Of a DNA stretch of 64,000 bases, positions 61,895 to 64,000 are shown one piece after another (within the stretch, counting starts at the first letter, position 1; every line of letters begins with the position of its first letter). Position numbers and translations under genes: made by a program. The notes below the pieces were generated by a model. The model was not told where the DNA came from. It saw only the letters and a program-made list of their open reading frames with translations, and ran no database searches. This stretch comes from Cryptomeria japonica (lineage: Eukaryota > Streptophyta > Pinopsida > Cupressales > Cupressaceae). The DNA is taken from the NCBI RefSeq assembly GCF_030272615.1, contig NC_081409.1, positions 532,932,291 to 532,996,290 on the forward strand, read 5' to 3'.

Positions 61895-61899
61895 TACCT
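61895..61899. repeat. Target site duplication TACCT, right
   Basis: TACCT follows the terminal TCTAACA of the solo LTR and matches 52969-52973. Confidence 0.9.
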
Positions 61900-63370
61900 T
61901 GCTATGTTAATGGATTCTTTTCTCTATGATGTTGTGTGGTCTATGTGACCTATGTGCTATACATTATTGGTTCATGTGTATTTATGGTATTTTATCTTGG
62001 TTAGCCAGATAGTGTTTTGAGAACTTCCTTGTTTGATTTCATGTGTTTGTTAAGGCCTAGGTGTATGACTTGGGAAAGTGGGCTTTTTTGGTTCTGTTGA
62101 GGTCACGAGGAATAGACTACTAGGATTCTTGAGTAATAGAGTCAGTGTCTAAACTGTTTGGATATCTCATTGGAGGTTTTCCATCATAATTTGACAAGTG
62201 ATAACATAATAATTAATATTAGGTGGGTTGGGTAGAGTAACTCATCTAAGAAAGATAATAAATGTGTTTTGTAATACCCATCTCATGGATCCGAGAACAA
62301 AGTGAGGTGGTAGATCTGGCAATAGGATAAACCAAACTCCCTTGATTTCCTCAAAGGTTGAGGCAATTTTGCATGTGTATCCTATGTGGTAGCATGTGAT
62401 GACACTCTTTCCCTACATGTCGATCCTAGTTCCTTATGTCTTGGTGTTGAGTCACCTCTGGAGGTTTCTTGGTTGATTGATATATTTTCCTTTCTTGTGT
62501 TAGAGTTGTTACCTCTTTGGTTGATAGGTGTCAGCTTAGATCTGGAGTGTGTGTGGGATCTTGTGTCATCTCCTAGTATGGAGGGTGGTTCCTTTGGTTC
62601 CACACAGTCAGGTGGTTGGTGCCTTTCATTCATTGGGATGTTCTTTAGTGGATGCTAGTGTGGATGTGGATCTCTTATCTCTTTAGTTCGTGGATGGATA
62701 TTCATAGCAGATTATTGTACTATGATTCATGTGGCATATGTATCTTGTATGAACCTTGATGTATTTGTACTTGAGAGCTATGCTCGTTGATGTAAAAAAT
62801 ATTGCATTCATGTAACTAATAGAAGATGCTAGGTGAACATAGAGGTATCATGTATGTTGAGGATGGTTCATTAACTAGAAATATTGACATTGGAATACGG
62901 ATGTGTAATTTGTATTTAGATTATGTAATTAGTTCATATTGCTATGGTGATTAATGCAATTGGTATTAAAATGTTTATTTGATGTTTAAGGAAATGATTG
63001 GTTGGGTTCAGGAACATTTGGTATTGGTGCTTTAAAATGAACCTATTGGGATGATTGAGTATTCTTAAATGGATGTAATTATTTTATGTTAAAGTGATGG
63101 GTCATATGTGTATGCATGTAGAGTAGATGGATAACATGTTTAGGTTGCACTTGGTTAATGGAAATTTATATGATATCATGTTAGGAATGGATACTATTGG
63201 TTAGGATTTGTTAGGTGTGTAGTTAAATTAATGGCATTGATTTACTTTAGGGAAGTGAGATTTCATTCATGTAGCTATGTTTATTTCTTCTTGTATATCA
63301 TGATTTCTAGATTATGCCTATAATGAGTAATTGTATGTTATGTTAATTAATGTTTAATGCATATGATGTT

Positions 63371-64000
63371 AGACAACCCAGATAACCAAAGGACAACTGA
63401 GACGGGGGGTGAATTGGTTGTAAATAGATTACAAAACTTTAAGCATTCAAATCCTTATTACCAGAACACATAAACCCAGTACCAGAATGCAAAAACCAAA
63501 TACCGGAATAGCTATAATAGAAATTAAGCATAAACATAAATCACATAATAGTTACCATTCATCCATAACACATGACACCAAGATTTGTATGTGGAAAACC
63601 CGGTAAGGGGAAAATGCCAAACAAGTCTCCCCCTATGGAAGACAACCAACAATCTACCACAAAATGATATAGCAATGAAGCTCTAAACCAAACTCCCCTA
63701 ATGAATATATCTCTCCTTTATGTTTTTCAAAAGAATAACTCTCCCCCTTTGACATCAATGCCAAAGATTTGGCATAAATATCAAAGTAAAATCATTAAAT
63801 CCTTTAATTCTTACAGCTAACTACTCCCCCTAAGTAGTAGCACCACCACATCAATCTAGAATGAGTAATAGCTCTGATAATGCATACCAAACTAATGCCA
63901 ATCAACATCACTCATCTCCCTATGGAGGGGCAGAAACCCCCAATCTATCTCTAAAGTACTCAAATGATTCTTTAGGCAAGGGTTTAGTGAATATATCTAC
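63371..64000 (-). mobile_element. Ty1/copia element, 3' end only, running off the window
   Basis: Plus-strand TGTTAGACAACCCAG at 63371 is the 3' terminus of a minus-strand element. It shares words with the solo LTRs (GGGGGGTGAATTGG, GTGGAAAACCC). Two purine tracts on the minus strand (opposite 63629-63640 and 63740-63750) are candidate PPTs, so the start of the 3' LTR is not settled. Coding sequence is seen at 63920-64000. Confidence 0.78.
63920..64000 (-). CDS. Copia polyprotein C-terminus (RNase H end), partial
   Basis: The minus strand reads VDIFTKPLPKESFEYFRDR, then LGVSAPP and a TAG stop at 63922-63920. DIFTKPL is the hallmark near the end of the Ty1/copia RNase H domain. The rest of the polyprotein lies beyond the right edge, so whether it is intact is unknown. 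It is the only coding piece in the window without visible damage, but only 26 codons are seen. Confidence 0.85.
   Translation of the reverse strand, partial: VDIFTKPLPKESFEYFRDRLGVSAPP

Larger units (their letters stand above)
35815..63370 (+). mobile_element. Element C: long-LTR, Gag-only retrotransposon (3' end lost to another insertion)
   Basis: LTRs begin TGTAGTGTCCCTCCC at 35815 and 50659. The left LTR ends GGCATTACA at 48923. Without the LINE the left LTR is about 3.92 kb, and the right LTR without the nested 8.9 kb is about 3.79 kb to the point where a copia element interrupts it at 63371. The internal domain (48924-50658) is only 1.7 kb and holds a degenerate PBS, a broken gag and a PPT, with no pol. 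It resembles the Gag-only TR-GAG type of non-autonomous element. LTR ends, PBS and the PPT neighbourhood resemble element D. The last 130 bp or so of the right LTR should lie beyond the window. Confidence 0.85.
50659..63370 (+). repeat. Element C right LTR (split by solo LTR; truncated at its 3' end)
   Basis: Runs 50659-52973 and resumes at about 61900 to 63370. The break at 63370/63371 is the TGTTAGAC terminus of a copia element. It aligns with the left LTR throughout, including the site TACCTTGC that is duplicated around the solo LTR. Confidence 0.86.

Overview
This window looks like a repeat-rich intergenic block of a large plant nuclear genome. I found no intact host gene, rRNA, tRNA or CRISPR array. 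Almost everything that can be identified is a transposable element: LTR retrotransposons with very long LTRs, a plant L1-like LINE (DUF4283 ORF1, endonuclease, RT, zf-RVT and RNase H) and Ty1/copia fragments. The size of the elements, their decay and the deep nesting suggest a gymnosperm (conifer-like) genome. That is an inference and the species cannot be read from the sequence.

Left half (1-31.2 kb). A minus-strand open frame of unknown function (31322 down to 31155, then 3049 down to about 1746) is split by element D, a tandem LARD-like array with the order LTR-internal-LTR-internal-LTR (3050-31154). Its LTRs are about 4.27 kb and its two internal domains about 3.70 kb. The internal domains carry a PBS and a PPT but no gag or pol. 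The first LTR of D contains element A (4256-12143), which has 1265-bp LTRs, a perfect GGTTG target duplication, and one long Gag-protease-like frame with no RT, RNase H or integrase.

Middle (31.2-35.8 kb). This part holds a decayed Ty1/copia protease-integrase fragment (32297 to about 33520), a 38-bp minisatellite, and unassigned AT-rich sequence.

Right half (35.8-64 kb). Element C (35815 to beyond the window) has LTRs of about 3.9 kb around a 1.7-kb internal domain that encodes only a broken Gag. Its left LTR holds a LINE on the minus strand (39607-48779). The LINE is itself cut inside RNase H by a solo copia LTR (41966-43030), and carries an extra, decayed 574-codon reading frame downstream of RNase H. 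The right LTR of C holds a solo copia LTR (52974-61894, TSD TACCT), which contains element B (53618-61349, TSD GAATA), a sister copy of A. A further minus-strand copia element interrupts the end of C's right LTR at 63371 and runs off the window.

How the parts relate. C and D share LTR termini, an initiator-Met-type PBS and the sequence around the PPT, so D may be a non-coding partner of a C-like family. A and B are two copies of one non-autonomous family. Comparing them exposes conserved non-coding structure: a thrice-repeated hairpin motif in the 5' leader, a long inverted repeat near the 3' end, and a U3 minisatellite of variable copy number. Insertion order is readable from the nesting: the unknown ORF, then D, then A; and C, then the LINE and solo LTRs, then B.
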